Shown here in pieces: positions 1 to 8,572 of a stretch of DNA of 41,127 nucleotides. The stretch is from positions 1-41,127 of the forward strand of contig CAUJJW010000074.1 of assembly GCA_963205105.1 (NCBI GenBank). Reading direction: 5' to 3'. Each line of letters opens with the position of its first letter. Position 1 is the stretch's first letter. This DNA is from Verrucomicrobiota bacterium. GTDB taxonomy: Bacteria > Verrucomicrobiota > Verrucomicrobiia > Limisphaerales > CAIMTB01. The position numbers were made by a program, and so were the translations under genes. Below the pieces are notes generated by a model, which saw nothing but the letters and a program-made list of their open reading frames with translations, ran no database searches and was not told the origin of the DNA.

Positions 1-2676
1 CTGACCGACTACTACACGCTGATCAAGAAGCAGATCGTTCAACGGCTGGAGCGCATCGACGGGGTGGCCAACGTCAAGACGGACGGCTTGGAGGAGAAGG
101 AAATCCTGATCGAGGTGGACCGGCAACTGGCGGAAGCGACCGGGCTGAATTTCTACCAATTGGTCCAGGAGTTGGGTGAGGACAACTTCACCATGGCCAG
201 CGGGAATGTGCGGGACTCCGGGCGAAAGTATCTGCTGCGGTCGGTGGCTCAGTATCAGACGGTGGAGGAACTGAAGAACCGCCCGCTGTCGGCCAACGTC
301 CGGTTGGGTGACATCGCGACCCTTCGCTATGAGGAGCCGGAGAAGCGCTATTCCGTGCGGGTCAACAGCCGGCCGGCGGTGGCGCTGGTGGTGTTCAAGG
401 AAGGCGAGGCGAACACCGTGGATGTGTCCCACCGGGTCCGGGAGGAATTGAAGAAGCTTCAGAAGGATCCGCGCCTGGGTTCGATGTACAGCGAGATGCT
501 GTTCAACCAGGGCGAGGTGGTGGAGGACTCACTCAACAACCTGGTTTGGGGCGGGCTTTTGGGCGCGGTGCTCGCCGCCCTGGTGCTCTTCGCGTTTCTC
601 AGGCGCATCCGCCTCACCCTGATCATCACCCTGTCCATCCCGCTGTCCCTGTTGATCGCCTTGGCGGCGATGTTCTTTGCCGGCGAATCGCTGAATATCC
701 TGACGATTTTGGCCCTCGTGATTGCGATCGGGATGCTGGTGGATAACTCGATCGTGGTGGCGGAGAACATCCACCGTCACCATCGGGAAGGGTGGAGTCG
801 CGCGGATGCCTGCATCCGGGGCGCCGGCGAGATCGCGCTGGCCATCACGTTGGCGACCCTGACCACGGTGGTGGTGTTTGTGCCTGCCGCGTTGGTGGAA
901 GGAGATGGCCAGTTCTTCCTCATCCGGCTCGCGCTGCCCATCTCGGTATCGCTGCTGGCCTCCCTGGTGGTGGCGCTCGTGTTCATCCCGCTCAGCGTCT
1001 ACCTCACCTTGCCGCGCACCGGTGAAGGCGAACATTCCTCCAGGTGGCAAAAGGCCCATGACCGGGTGAATGTCTGGCTGGAGAGATTGTACGAGGCGAG
1101 CCTCGGGCGGATGAATCGGCTGTATGTGCGGGCGCTGGCTCTCTGCCTGGGGCACCGGCTCGATCTGGTCATCATCCTGACCGCCATGTTTGCCCTGACC
1201 TTCGGCTGGGGCTTCAAGAAGGTGGAATTTGTCGAGCAGCAGGAGGAGGACCGCACCAGCTTTCAGCTGAACGTGGAGGCATCGAACGAATATGGGTTCG
1301 AGGATCTCGGCGAGTTCTTTGGTGCTGTGGAGAAGGTGCTCGAGGAACGCAAGGAGGAGTATGGGCTCAAGGGTTACTTCGTGTTCTACCGCCAGCGTTT
1401 CGGCTCCATTGAGGGGTGGTTCGATGAGAATCGGACGATGAAGATGAGCGCCAAGGAAGTCGCCGCCACCGTGCTCAAGCAGATCCCGAAGAAACCAGGC
1501 ATCCGGGTCTTTCAGGGTGAAGAAAACCGGGCCGAGGACGCCAAGGGCAAGGCCGTCTTCGGCATGCACTTGGAAGGGGACGATGCCGCAGAGTTGGAAA
1601 AGGTCGCCGAACAGATCGAGCCTTTGTTCCTGGCGGTCGATGGCGTGTTGGGCATTCGAAGAGGCGAGGAGGCGGCGCCGAGCGAAATGGCGCTTCGCAT
1701 TGATCGAGATCGGGCGGCGGCGTCCGGCGTGAATCCCGAGGTGATCGCGACCCTGGTTGGCTACGCGCTGCGGGGAACGCAATTGCCCAAGTACAACGAG
1801 GCTGGCCGGGAAATACCCGTGCGCTTGCGTTTCGAAGAGGCGGATCGGGAGACCATGGTCGAACTCGGGGGATTTCCGGTACCGACGGCGGAGGGCGGGC
1901 GGGTGATGCTTTCGTCGCTGACGGATGCGGAAGTGAGCAATGCCCCGCGCAGCATCTTTCGCCGCAACAAGCGCATCACCCGTTCGATGACGTTCGAACT
2001 TCGGGAGGAAAAGGGAACGGCGATTCGGGATCGGCTGGTGGCGTTGCAGCAGCGGGTGGCGCTTCCCGAAGGGGTCACTTTCGGGACCACTGCCATCGAC
2101 AACACCCGGGAGGAGATGATGAGCATGGTCTTTGCTGCCGGGCTTTCCGTGGTCTTCATCTACCTGCTCATGGGTTTCCTGTTTGAAAGCTTCATCCTGC
2201 CGCTGTCGGTCCTCCTGACCATCCCGCTCGCCGGCATTGGGGTGGTCTGGGCGCACCTGGTGACTGGGAAGGACGTGGATTTTCTGGGCGCCGTCGGCGT
2301 CATTCTCCTGATCGGTGTGGTGGTGAACAACGGGATCGTGCTGGTGGATTATGTCAGTCGGCTTCGCCAGGAAGGGGTGGCCAGGAGCGAGGCCTTGCTG
2401 CTCGCCGCGGATCGTCGCTTTCGCCCCATTCTGATGACCGCCTTGACCACCATCATCGGCATGGTGCCGCTGACCGTCAGTGCCCCGAGTGAGACGGGAC
2501 TGAGCTACAAGAGCTTCGGGCTGACCCTGATCGGCGGCATGACGACGGCCACGGTCCTGACCTTGCTCGTCGTTCCGATCTTCTACACCTTCTTCGACGA
2601 TCTCCGGGAGTCGTGCTCCAATGCCCTGGGTCGTCTGGTGAATCGTCCGACGACGACCAAGACGGTTCCGATGTGA
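1..2676 (+). CDS. RND-family efflux permease, 5' end outside the window
   Basis: Inner-membrane permease of the resistance-nodulation-division superfamily (AcrB/SwrC-like), which exports small molecules using the proton gradient, normally with a periplasmic adaptor and outer-membrane channel. The frame is open from base 1, so the start lies upstream; 891 residues are visible against about 1040 for the family, so roughly 150 N-terminal residues are missing. Visible features are the porter domain, a first membrane block (about bases 535-1010) with the TM4 motif GMLVDNSIVVAENI, a second porter domain, and a second membrane block (about 2130-2600) containing GVVVNNGIVLVDYV. The usual AcrB TM4 pair Asp-Asp reads Asp-Asn here, a form also found in SwrC-type RND proteins. 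Adaptor and channel genes would be expected upstream. The substrate cannot be read from the sequence. Confidence 0.93.
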   Translation: MTDYYTLIKKQIVQRLERIDGVANVKTDGLEEKEILIEVDRQLAEATGLNFYQLVQELGEDNFTMASGNVRDSGRKYLLRSVAQYQTVEELKNRPLSANVRLGDIATLRYEEPEKRYSVRVNSRPAVALVVFKEGEANTVDVSHRVREELKKLQKDPRLGSMYSEMLFNQGEVVEDSLNNLVWGGLLGAVLAALVLFAFLRRIRLTLIITLSIPLSLLIALAAMFFAGESLNILTILALVIAIGMLVDNSIVVAENIHRHHREGWSRADACIRGAGEIALAITLATLTTVVVFVPAALVEGDGQFFLIRLALPISVSLLASLVVALVFIPLSVYLTLPRTGEGEHSSRWQKAHDRVNVWLERLYEASLGRMNRLYVRALALCLGHRLDLVIILTAMFALTFGWGFKKVEFVEQQEEDRTSFQLNVEASNEYGFEDLGEFFGAVEKVLEERKEEYGLKGYFVFYRQRFGSIEGWFDENRTMKMSAKEVAATVLKQIPKKPGIRVFQGEENRAEDAKGKAVFGMHLEGDDAAELEKVAEQIEPLFLAVDGVLGIRRGEEAAPSEMALRIDRDRAAASGVNPEVIATLVGYALRGTQLPKYNEAGREIPVRLRFEEADRETMVELGGFPVPTAEGGRVMLSSLTDAEVSNAPRSIFRRNKRITRSMTFELREEKGTAIRDRLVALQQRVALPEGVTFGTTAIDNTREEMMSMVFAAGLSVVFIYLLMGFLFESFILPLSVLLTIPLAGIGVVWAHLVTGKDVDFLGAVGVILLIGVVVNNGIVLVDYVSRLRQEGVARSEALLLAADRRFRPILMTALTTIIGMVPLTVSAPSETGLSYKSFGLTLIGGMTTATVLTLLVVPIFYTFFDDLRESCSNALGRLVNRPTTTKTVPM

Positions 2677-2748
2677 AAGGAATAGCGGAGTTCCACGACT
2701 ACCGGTGGAAGGGTCGGCGCCTTGCCGGCGCCCATGAACGGCGAAACC

Positions 2749-3393
2749 ATGAAAACGTTGAAGATATTGATGCTGGTGGCGGCCGGGCTGACCGCGGCTA
2801 TCCTCCTGACCATGTCACGGCCGGGCCCCAGTGTTCCGTCCGGTGAAGACGCCGCGAAAGCCTCCCCATCCATGAATCCAAGCGAATCGAAGCCCGCCAC
2901 CGCCACCCAGCAGGAAACCGCCATCCTGGCGGGAGGTTGCTTTTGGGGCATGGAGGAGATCCTCCGCAACATCCCCGGTGTCTTGGAAACCGAGGTCGGT
3001 TATATCGGAGGTGCGACCGAAGCCCCCAGCTACAAGCAGGTCTGCACCGGTGTCACCGGCCATGCGGAAGCGGTTCGCATCGTGTTCGATCCTGCACGCC
3101 TCACCTACGAGGCCCTGCTGGGATACTTCTACCGGATGCACGATCCCACGACGTTGAACCGACAACACAACGACGTCGGCACCCAGTATCGATCGGCGAT
3201 CTTCTTCACATCCAACGAACAGAAGGCCGTGGCGGCGAAGGTGACGGAGGCCATGGGCAAGTCCGGTCGATTCAAGAAGCCCATCGTCACCCAGATCGTG
3301 CCGGCCACCGAATTCTTCAACGCCGAGGACTATCACCAGAAGTATCTGGTGAAGAATCCGGGCGGCTACAACTGCCACATCCTGCGGGACTGA
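2749..3393 (+). CDS. msrA: Peptide-methionine (S)-S-oxide reductase MsrA, exported or membrane-anchored
   Basis: Reduces methionine-S-sulfoxide in oxidised proteins. The catalytic motif AGGCFWGMEE places the nucleophilic Cys at residue 64 of the chosen start; the family block LNRQHNDVGTQYRSAIFF follows, and a second cysteine lies near the C-terminus (GGYNCHILRD, Cys209). The first about 22 residues (KTLKILMLVAAGLTAAILL) form a signal peptide or anchor, followed by a low-complexity linker, so it probably acts in the periplasm. I chose ATG 2749 because it puts Lys right before the hydrophobic stretch; ATG 2734 and TTG 2722 are in frame. A GC hairpin (GGCGCC-TTGCC-GGCGCC, 2716-2732) lies just upstream, and no clear ribosome binding site is visible. 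It is 72 bases after the efflux gene on the same strand; co-transcription is possible but not shown. Confidence 0.93.
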   Translation: MKTLKILMLVAAGLTAAILLTMSRPGPSVPSGEDAAKASPSMNPSESKPATATQQETAILAGGCFWGMEEILRNIPGVLETEVGYIGGATEAPSYKQVCTGVTGHAEAVRIVFDPARLTYEALLGYFYRMHDPTTLNRQHNDVGTQYRSAIFFTSNEQKAVAAKVTEAMGKSGRFKKPIVTQIVPATEFFNAEDYHQKYLVKNPGGYNCHILRD

Positions 3394-3415
3394 CCCTTCC
3401 CCAACGATCGCCGGA

Positions 3416-4957
3416 TCAGGCCACCACCGAGCGCACGACATCCCCCGCCACATCGGTCAGTCGGAAATCCCGGCCGTTGAGGCGGTAGGTGAGACGTTCG
3501 TGATCGAAACCCAGCAGGTGCAGGAGCGTGGCGTGGAGGTCGTTGACGCTCACGCGGTTGACGGCCGCCTTGAGCCCGATTTCGTCCGTCTGGCCGTGAT
3601 GTACCCCGCCTTTCACACCCGCGCCAGCCAGCCAGTAGGTGAAGGCGTGCGGGTTATGGTCGCGCCCGGGTTTTCCACCCTTCTGTGACACCGGCAATCG
3701 GCCAAACTCACCGCCCCAGATCACCAGGGTGGACTCCAGCAGGCCGCGCTGTTCGAGGTCGGCGAGCAGGGCGGCGACGGGTTGATCCGTTTCCAGGGCG
3801 AAACCGCGGTGATTGCCGACGATGTCCTCGTGGCCGTCCCAGCTGCGCTGGTTCTCCATGCCGCCCGAATAGATCTGAACGAAGCGCACGCCCCGTTCGA
3901 CCATGCGCCGGGCCATGAGGCATTGACCGGCGAAATGGGTGCAGTGCTTCTGGTCCAGTCCGTAGAGGCGCTTTGTGTCGTCGCTTTCGCTGGCAATGTC
4001 GAAGGCCTCCGGGGCGGCGGTTTGCATGCGGTAAGCCAGTTCGAAGCTCTCCATGCGGGCGGCGAAATCGCCTTCGACAGCGACCGGTGCCGTGTGTTCC
4101 CGGTTGAGACGGGCGAGCAGATCCAATTGGGCGCGCTGGGTGCGGTCGGTCATGCCGGCCGGCCGACGGAGGTTGTCGATGGGCTCGCCCTTGGGGCGTA
4201 GCCAGGTTCCCTGGTACACACTGGGGAGGAAACCGGCACCCCAATTGTTGGCGTTGCCTTTGGGGAGGCCGCGATCGAGGGGATCGCTCATCACCACGAA
4301 CGCCGGCAGATCCCGGCTGGCGCTGCCCAGACCGTAGGTGGCCCACGAACCGACACATGGGGATCCCATGCGCGTGGTTCCGGTGTTGATCATGAACAGC
4401 GCCGGACTGTGGTTGTTCGACTCGGTGTGGCAGGAATGGAGAAACGCCATCTTGTCGACCTGCCGGGTCAGGTGCGGAAAGAGATCGGAAACCCAGGTGC
4501 CACTCTGCCCATGTTGGGCCCAGCCAAACGGCGACTTCATCAACGGCCCCACCGCTCCGGTGAAGAAGCCCGTGGTGTTGTCGAACCCGGCGAGTTCCTT
4601 GCCATCCCGTGCGATCAGTTCCGGTTTGTAGTCCCAGGTGTCCACCTGGCTCGGGCCGCCGTTCATGAACAGCCAGATCACCGACTTGGCTTTGGCGGGA
4701 AGATGGGGAGGTCGTGGAGCCAGCGGATCCGTGGCGGAAGCTGTGGCCGGGGCGACGAGCAGCCCGCTGTCACGCAGGAGGGTCGCGAGACCGAGCGTGC
4801 CGGCGCCGAGTCCCGCACGACGCAGGAAGTCGCGACGGTTCGTGAGTGCCGGAGGTTGGGGAACGCCTGGCTCGGAGTCGCGAGAGGAACCGTCGGCCGC
4901 CAGGGAGTGCCGGTGGAGGCCGAGCGGGTTGGCGTTATTCGACATAAACGAATTCAT
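3416..4957 (-). CDS. DUF1501 domain protein, Tat-exported
   Basis: Member of the DUF1501 family (sulfatase/alkaline-phosphatase-like fold), abundant in Planctomycetes and Verrucomicrobia; the biochemical role is unsettled. A twin-arginine signal is visible at residues 41-60 (NRRDFLRRAGLGAG...), and the body carries family blocks such as SVIWLFMNGGPSQVDTWDYK and GRDHNPHAFTYWLAGAG. Length 513 residues is normal. It lies directly downstream of, and overlaps, the DUF1549/DUF1553 gene, the standard pairing in PVC genomes, so the two are almost certainly co-transcribed and probably translationally coupled. ATG 4957 overlaps the upstream gene by 23 bases; an in-frame ATG at 4945 would overlap by 11. 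Neither has a clear ribosome binding site. Confidence 0.92.
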   Translation of the reverse strand: MNSFMSNNANPLGLHRHSLAADGSSRDSEPGVPQPPALTNRRDFLRRAGLGAGTLGLATLLRDSGLLVAPATASATDPLAPRPPHLPAKAKSVIWLFMNGGPSQVDTWDYKPELIARDGKELAGFDNTTGFFTGAVGPLMKSPFGWAQHGQSGTWVSDLFPHLTRQVDKMAFLHSCHTESNNHSPALFMINTGTTRMGSPCVGSWATYGLGSASRDLPAFVVMSDPLDRGLPKGNANNWGAGFLPSVYQGTWLRPKGEPIDNLRRPAGMTDRTQRAQLDLLARLNREHTAPVAVEGDFAARMESFELAYRMQTAAPEAFDIASESDDTKRLYGLDQKHCTHFAGQCLMARRMVERGVRFVQIYSGGMENQRSWDGHEDIVGNHRGFALETDQPVAALLADLEQRGLLESTLVIWGGEFGRLPVSQKGGKPGRDHNPHAFTYWLAGAGVKGGVHHGQTDEIGLKAAVNRVSVNDLHATLLHLLGFDHERLTYRLNGRDFRLTDVAGDVVRSVVA

Positions 4958-7799
4958 TGAGGCTGAGCATGGCCTGGGCGAGATCGGTGAGTGCCAGCAG
5001 GGCGTGTTCCTGAAGGGGTTCCGTGGCGTGCGCTTCCAGCCGGTAGTTTTCCGTCTGCTCCCGCAGGAAGGTGGTCGCTGTCTCCAGTTCCGACGCGGAA
5101 GGTTCGCGGCTCAGGGCCACAGCATAAGCGCGGCGAACGGTGACGTCGGGGGAGGTTTCCTTCTCGGCAGAGATGCGCCGGGCGAAGTGACCTGCCCACT
5201 CGCGTCCTTGGGGGCTGTTCATCAGGAGCAAGGCCTGGGGAGCCACGGTGGTGGCCGGCCGGGTGCCCTGACTCACCAAAGGTTCAGGCGCGTCGAACAC
5301 CTGCATCGCGGGGATCATCTGACTGCGCTTCACCGTGAAGTAGATGCTGCGTCGGGTGCTCGTGGCCTGGAGTGTGCCGGGTCCGTACATCGCGGGGTCC
5401 AACACTCCAGACACCGAGAGCAGCGAATCGCGGATGGCCTCGGCCGTGAGACGACGCGGGATGAAGGCACGGTACGATTCCGGTCCACGCAAGGAGGCGG
5501 CGGAGTCGGAGTCTGAGCGCGCGCGATCGCTGCTCACCTGATACGCCGCGCTGGTCAGGATCCATTCGTGGATGGGCTTGAGTCGCCAATCCTGCCGGAT
5601 CAGTTCGGCGGCGAGCCAGTCGAGCAGTTCCGGGTGGGTGGGCCGGGATCCTTGCAGACCGAAGTCGTTGGGCGTCTCCACCAAGCCCCGGCCAAAATGA
5701 TGCTGCCAGAGTCGGTTCACGATGACTCGGGCCAGCAAATGGCCGGCCCCGTGGTCGTGGTCCGTGATCCAATTCGCCAGGGTCCGTCGGCGACCGGAGA
5801 ACTTGGCGCCCGCCGGGGGAGTCCAATGCCAGCGTTGTTCGGCGTCCGGAACACGGGCGAGCACTTGGAGAAAGCCCTGGGTCGCAATGCCGCGTTTTTG
5901 GTCGGTGCTTCCGCGGTTCAAAATGTAGGTCTCGTTGAAAAAGTCGGCCCCCTGGGTGTGCATGCGAACCGGAGTGTTGCCCTCCGTGCAGGTCAGCACC
6001 TTGGTCAGCCTCGGCTGGGGAGACGTGCGCCGATGGGTTTCAGCGGTGTGAGCCAGCGCTTTCCAGCCGGGATCGGAGGGTTTCCACCAGTCGATCAAAA
6101 CCGCGCGCTCAGCGGGGTTCAGTGTGGAGAACTGGCTTGGATCGGCGTGCAGCCTCGCCAGGAGGGTGGCGATGACGGCTGGGAGTCCGCCGCCATCGAG
6201 CGGGGCTTCGGGATGGGAAGTCACCGAGAGCCGGGGACGGCCAATGTTGTGACGGGTGTTGAGCTGGAATTCGAGAACCACGGTGAGGGTGTGCCCGGGT
6301 TCCACCGCGAGAGGTTGGTCGAAGGTGAAGACGGCGGCATGGTTGGTTCCGAAGCGCGGATCGATGGCCCAGCCCGTGTGCGGATCGGTGTCGAAGGCGC
6401 GCACGACCGCGAGGTTGTTGGTGTTTTGCTGGAACGTGGCCCGCGCGCTGGCGATCCGGACCTCGTTCGAAGCGGAGCCATCGGCGTTCGGGGATGTGAA
6501 GACACGGATTCGACTGAGCCCGATGTTGCCGTTGTCGGCGCGACCCGGGCCGCCCTGGACCAGGCTTGGATCCGACAACGCTTCCAGGCGAAGCGCGGCG
6601 ATCGGGGAAGAATCCGGAAGAAGGGTGTTGAAGGTGTAGACGTCGGAGTCGCCGTTCTTGCCTTCGACGCGGTACGAGCCGTCGTCGAGGCGGCGGAAGG
6701 TGGCTCCGGCTTGTGAATGGGCATCGGAGAAAGCGAGCACCTGCCAGGCTGGTGGAGTCATGCGGGCGCCACCCGAGGCGATCCAGGCGTCGAAGCGATA
6801 GGGCAACTCCCGCTCCTCGTAAGCCTGGAGGGCGGCGTCGAGCGGTCCCTGGGCGGCGTCGAAGGAAGCCTTGCGCCGGCGGAAGTCGGCGGGGTTCAGG
6901 TCAAGATCCAGTTCGCTCCGCGTGGTGGTGGTGAAGGTGGAGAGCAGCTGATAGTACTCGCGGGTGGAGATGGGGTCGGACTTGTGATCATGGCAGCGGG
7001 CGCAGCCGATGGTCAGGCCCAGCATGGCGGTGCCGGTGGTGGCCAGCATGTCGTCCATCGCGTCGTACCGGGTGCGCTCGACTTCGTTGGCGGTGATCTG
7101 GGTGGGGAAAACTCCGGCGCCGAGAAAACCGGTGGCCATCAGCGCCAGCGGTTCGTCCGGTGCGAATTCGTCACCGGCCAGCTGCCAGCGGACGAACTGG
7201 TCGTAGGGCATGTCGTCGTTCAGCGCCCGGATGACGAAGTCGCGGTAGTGGTAGGCGGCCGGACGATCGTAGTCGTGTTCGAACCCGCTGCTCTCGGCGA
7301 AACGCGCGACATCCAGCCAGTAGCGCGCCCAGTGTTCGCCGTACTGCGGACGTTCGAGTAGGCGACGCACCACGGTTCGCCAGGCGTCCGGCGTGGGGGT
7401 TCGATCGTGGACGAAGGCGTCCACTTCCTCCGGCGTGGGCGGCATGCCGAGCAGATCCAGATGGACCCGGCGAAGGAGGGTGCGACGGTCCGCGGGAGGC
7501 GCCGGGGATAGTTCTTGGACTTCGAGCGGGGCGAGGATGAAGCGGTCGATCGGGGTTTGGACCCAGTCGGTGCGGCGAACCGTGGGAGGTGTGGCGGTGG
7601 CGAGCGGTTCAAACGCCCACCAGGATTCTCTTCGGGCGGGAATGGGTTTGTCGGACGCCGGGGCGTTGGTGGTTTTAAGCCATGGCGCGTGATCCGCGGG
7701 GAGTTCGGGGGCGGGGGGAGCCGCCGAAAGATCAGAGAACGCGGATGGCACGAGAGCCAAGGCGGCGAGGGCGATCGACAAGGCCAGGGATGGAGTCAT
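4935..7799 (-). CDS. DUF1549/DUF1553 (PSD1-type) exported protein with CxxCH motif
   Basis: A 954-residue exported protein of the Planctomycete/Verrucomicrobia PSD1 type. An N-terminal signal peptide (about residues 1-25) is followed by the DUF1549 part (about 75-300) with VHLDLLGMPPTPEEV and WLDVARFAESSG, and a haem-like CARCHDHK motif at Cys266/Cys269/His270. A discoidin/concanavalin-like insert occupies about 340-530, and the DUF1553 part (about 670-940) contains VIVNRLWQHHFGRGLVETPN. Many relatives carry a further N-terminal cytochrome-c-like PSCyt1 domain with its own CxxCH; I see none here. First gene of a two-gene unit with the DUF1501 protein. Such pairs are often proposed to help degrade complex polysaccharides, but that is inference from genomic context. 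Confidence 0.93.
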   Translation of the reverse strand: MTPSLALSIALAALALVPSAFSDLSAAPPAPELPADHAPWLKTTNAPASDKPIPARRESWWAFEPLATATPPTVRRTDWVQTPIDRFILAPLEVQELSPAPPADRRTLLRRVHLDLLGMPPTPEEVDAFVHDRTPTPDAWRTVVRRLLERPQYGEHWARYWLDVARFAESSGFEHDYDRPAAYHYRDFVIRALNDDMPYDQFVRWQLAGDEFAPDEPLALMATGFLGAGVFPTQITANEVERTRYDAMDDMLATTGTAMLGLTIGCARCHDHKSDPISTREYYQLLSTFTTTTRSELDLDLNPADFRRRKASFDAAQGPLDAALQAYEERELPYRFDAWIASGGARMTPPAWQVLAFSDAHSQAGATFRRLDDGSYRVEGKNGDSDVYTFNTLLPDSSPIAALRLEALSDPSLVQGGPGRADNGNIGLSRIRVFTSPNADGSASNEVRIASARATFQQNTNNLAVVRAFDTDPHTGWAIDPRFGTNHAAVFTFDQPLAVEPGHTLTVVLEFQLNTRHNIGRPRLSVTSHPEAPLDGGGLPAVIATLLARLHADPSQFSTLNPAERAVLIDWWKPSDPGWKALAHTAETHRRTSPQPRLTKVLTCTEGNTPVRMHTQGADFFNETYILNRGSTDQKRGIATQGFLQVLARVPDAEQRWHWTPPAGAKFSGRRRTLANWITDHDHGAGHLLARVIVNRLWQHHFGRGLVETPNDFGLQGSRPTHPELLDWLAAELIRQDWRLKPIHEWILTSAAYQVSSDRARSDSDSAASLRGPESYRAFIPRRLTAEAIRDSLLSVSGVLDPAMYGPGTLQATSTRRSIYFTVKRSQMIPAMQVFDAPEPLVSQGTRPATTVAPQALLLMNSPQGREWAGHFARRISAEKETSPDVTVRRAYAVALSREPSASELETATTFLREQTENYRLEAHATEPLQEHALLALTDLAQAMLSLNEFVYVE

Positions 7800-7924
7800 T
7801 CAGGGATGGAACTCATGCATTTCGGGCGGGAGACGGACGGGAGGCGAGCACGAATTCGGGGGAGGCGCTGAGGTCGGGAAGTCCTGCAACGTGGAGGTTC
7901 GATCCGGTCGCACGCGACTCCACG

Positions 7925-8116
7925 AACGATTCAGATGGATCTCACGCCAAGACGCGAAGACGCCAAGAAAGACCTGCCGAAAACGAGCACTGCTTCTGTC
8001 AGGATCCGCGAACCGTAAGTTTTGGGTGCTTGGACTGTCACGATCCTACCAGTTTATTGCTTTTCTTTGCGTCTCCGCGTCTTGGCGTGAGATCGAAGGA
8101 TTTCATCGGAATCGTT
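7925..8116. repeat. Palindromic repeat interrupted by an inverted-repeat element
   Basis: AACGATTCAGATG at 7925-7937 and CATCGGAATCGTT at 8104-8116 are inverted copies with one mismatch. Each half also matches the uninterrupted palindrome at 23872-23906 when that one is read on the minus strand: 7925-7940 matches 16 of 16 bases and the right half matches over about 22 bases with three differences. The simplest reading is one palindromic repeat split by an insertion. Confidence 0.6.
7938..8094. mobile_element. MITE-like element with 33-bp terminal inverted repeats
   Basis: The arms 7938-7970 (starting GATCTCACGCCAAGACGCG) and 8062-8094 (ending GTCTTGGCGTGAGATC) are inverted copies over 33 bases with two mismatches. 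They enclose about 91 bases with no coding capacity, giving an element of about 157 bp. This is the shape of a non-autonomous miniature inverted-repeat element. GGAT occurs on both sides (7937-7940 and 8098-8101), possibly a 4-bp target duplication, in which case the element boundaries move by three bases. No transposase is present in the window. An RNA hairpin is an alternative reading. Confidence 0.6.
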
Positions 8117-8140
8117 GGCTAAGGAGGAAAAGGTGAACCG

Positions 8141-8188
8141 TTCCGTAGCGGCGGGCGTACCGCCCCCCCCGGAATTCCCGGTTCATGG
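8141..8188 (-). repeat. Dispersed bipartite hairpin repeat, shortened copy
   Basis: Read on the minus strand this matches both ends of the copy at 27252-27325: the end with GTAGCGGCGGGCGT (plus-strand reading, 8145-8158) and the end GGTTCATGG (8180-8188). The middle, including the AGA-loop hairpin of the full copy, is missing, so it appears to be an internally deleted copy. Confidence 0.55.
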
Positions 8189-8363
8189 TCCAAACTCGCG
8201 TCCGAATTTCGGAGGTTGGCCCTCTCCAAGAACCGAGTTCTCACCACCGAGGCACCAAGCAACAAGACCGACCGTTGATACAGCTGGGACTTGGTGTCGC
8301 TGTGGTGATTCCCCCAGCGGTTCAAGGTCCGTGAGCCGGTCGATTTTGAGCAGGGGACTTCCC

Positions 8364-8567
8364 ACGGGCCATCGGCCCGTTCCATCCCAGCCTGGGCCGA
8401 AGGCCCAGGAGCGTTGCCCCGAGATCGGCCGAGGGCTGAAAGCCCGACCCATCCGGGGCCATCCGAGCCTTGAATGCCAAGAACCTATCCCTCGGTGGGA
8501 CGGGCCGTTGGCCCTGGTACCCGGCTGGCTCACGCCATGGGCTTCCGGTCTTTCGGCCCTCCGGGCC
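8364..8567. repeat. Array of GC-rich tri-loop hairpins
   Basis: At least five short inverted repeats with exactly three unpaired bases occur in about 200 bases: 8364-8380 (ACGGGCC-ATC-GGCCCGT), 8391-8409 (CCTGGGCC-GAA-GGCCCAGG), 8433-8445 (GGGCT-GAA-AGCCC), 8502-8514 (GGGCC-GTT-GGCCC) and 8555-8567 (GGCCC-TCC-GGGCC). The last ends 5 bases from the stop codon of the giant minus-strand gene, so the array would lie in its 3' untranslated region. There is no T-run of an ordinary terminator. Confidence 0.65.
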
Positions 8568-8572
8568 TTGGC

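Larger units (their letters stand above)
7800..8572. other. Gene-free, repeat-rich interval
   Basis: No credible gene is seen in these 773 bases; the open frames carry no domain and run through repeats. From left to right it holds about 125 bases upstream of the DUF1549 gene, a split palindrome with an inverted-repeat element inside (7925-8116), a dispersed repeat copy (8141-8188), a stretch with a short CACCACCGAGGCACCAAG-type motif near 8244 but otherwise nothing recognised (8189-8363), and a hairpin array (8364-8567) that touches the stop codon of the next gene. Confidence 0.75.

Noticed and set aside
529..2256. Long minus-strand open frame inside the efflux gene
   Set aside because: Antisense shadow of a GC-rich gene: biased to His, Arg, Gln and Gly, with no domain; the plus frame has clear RND motifs.
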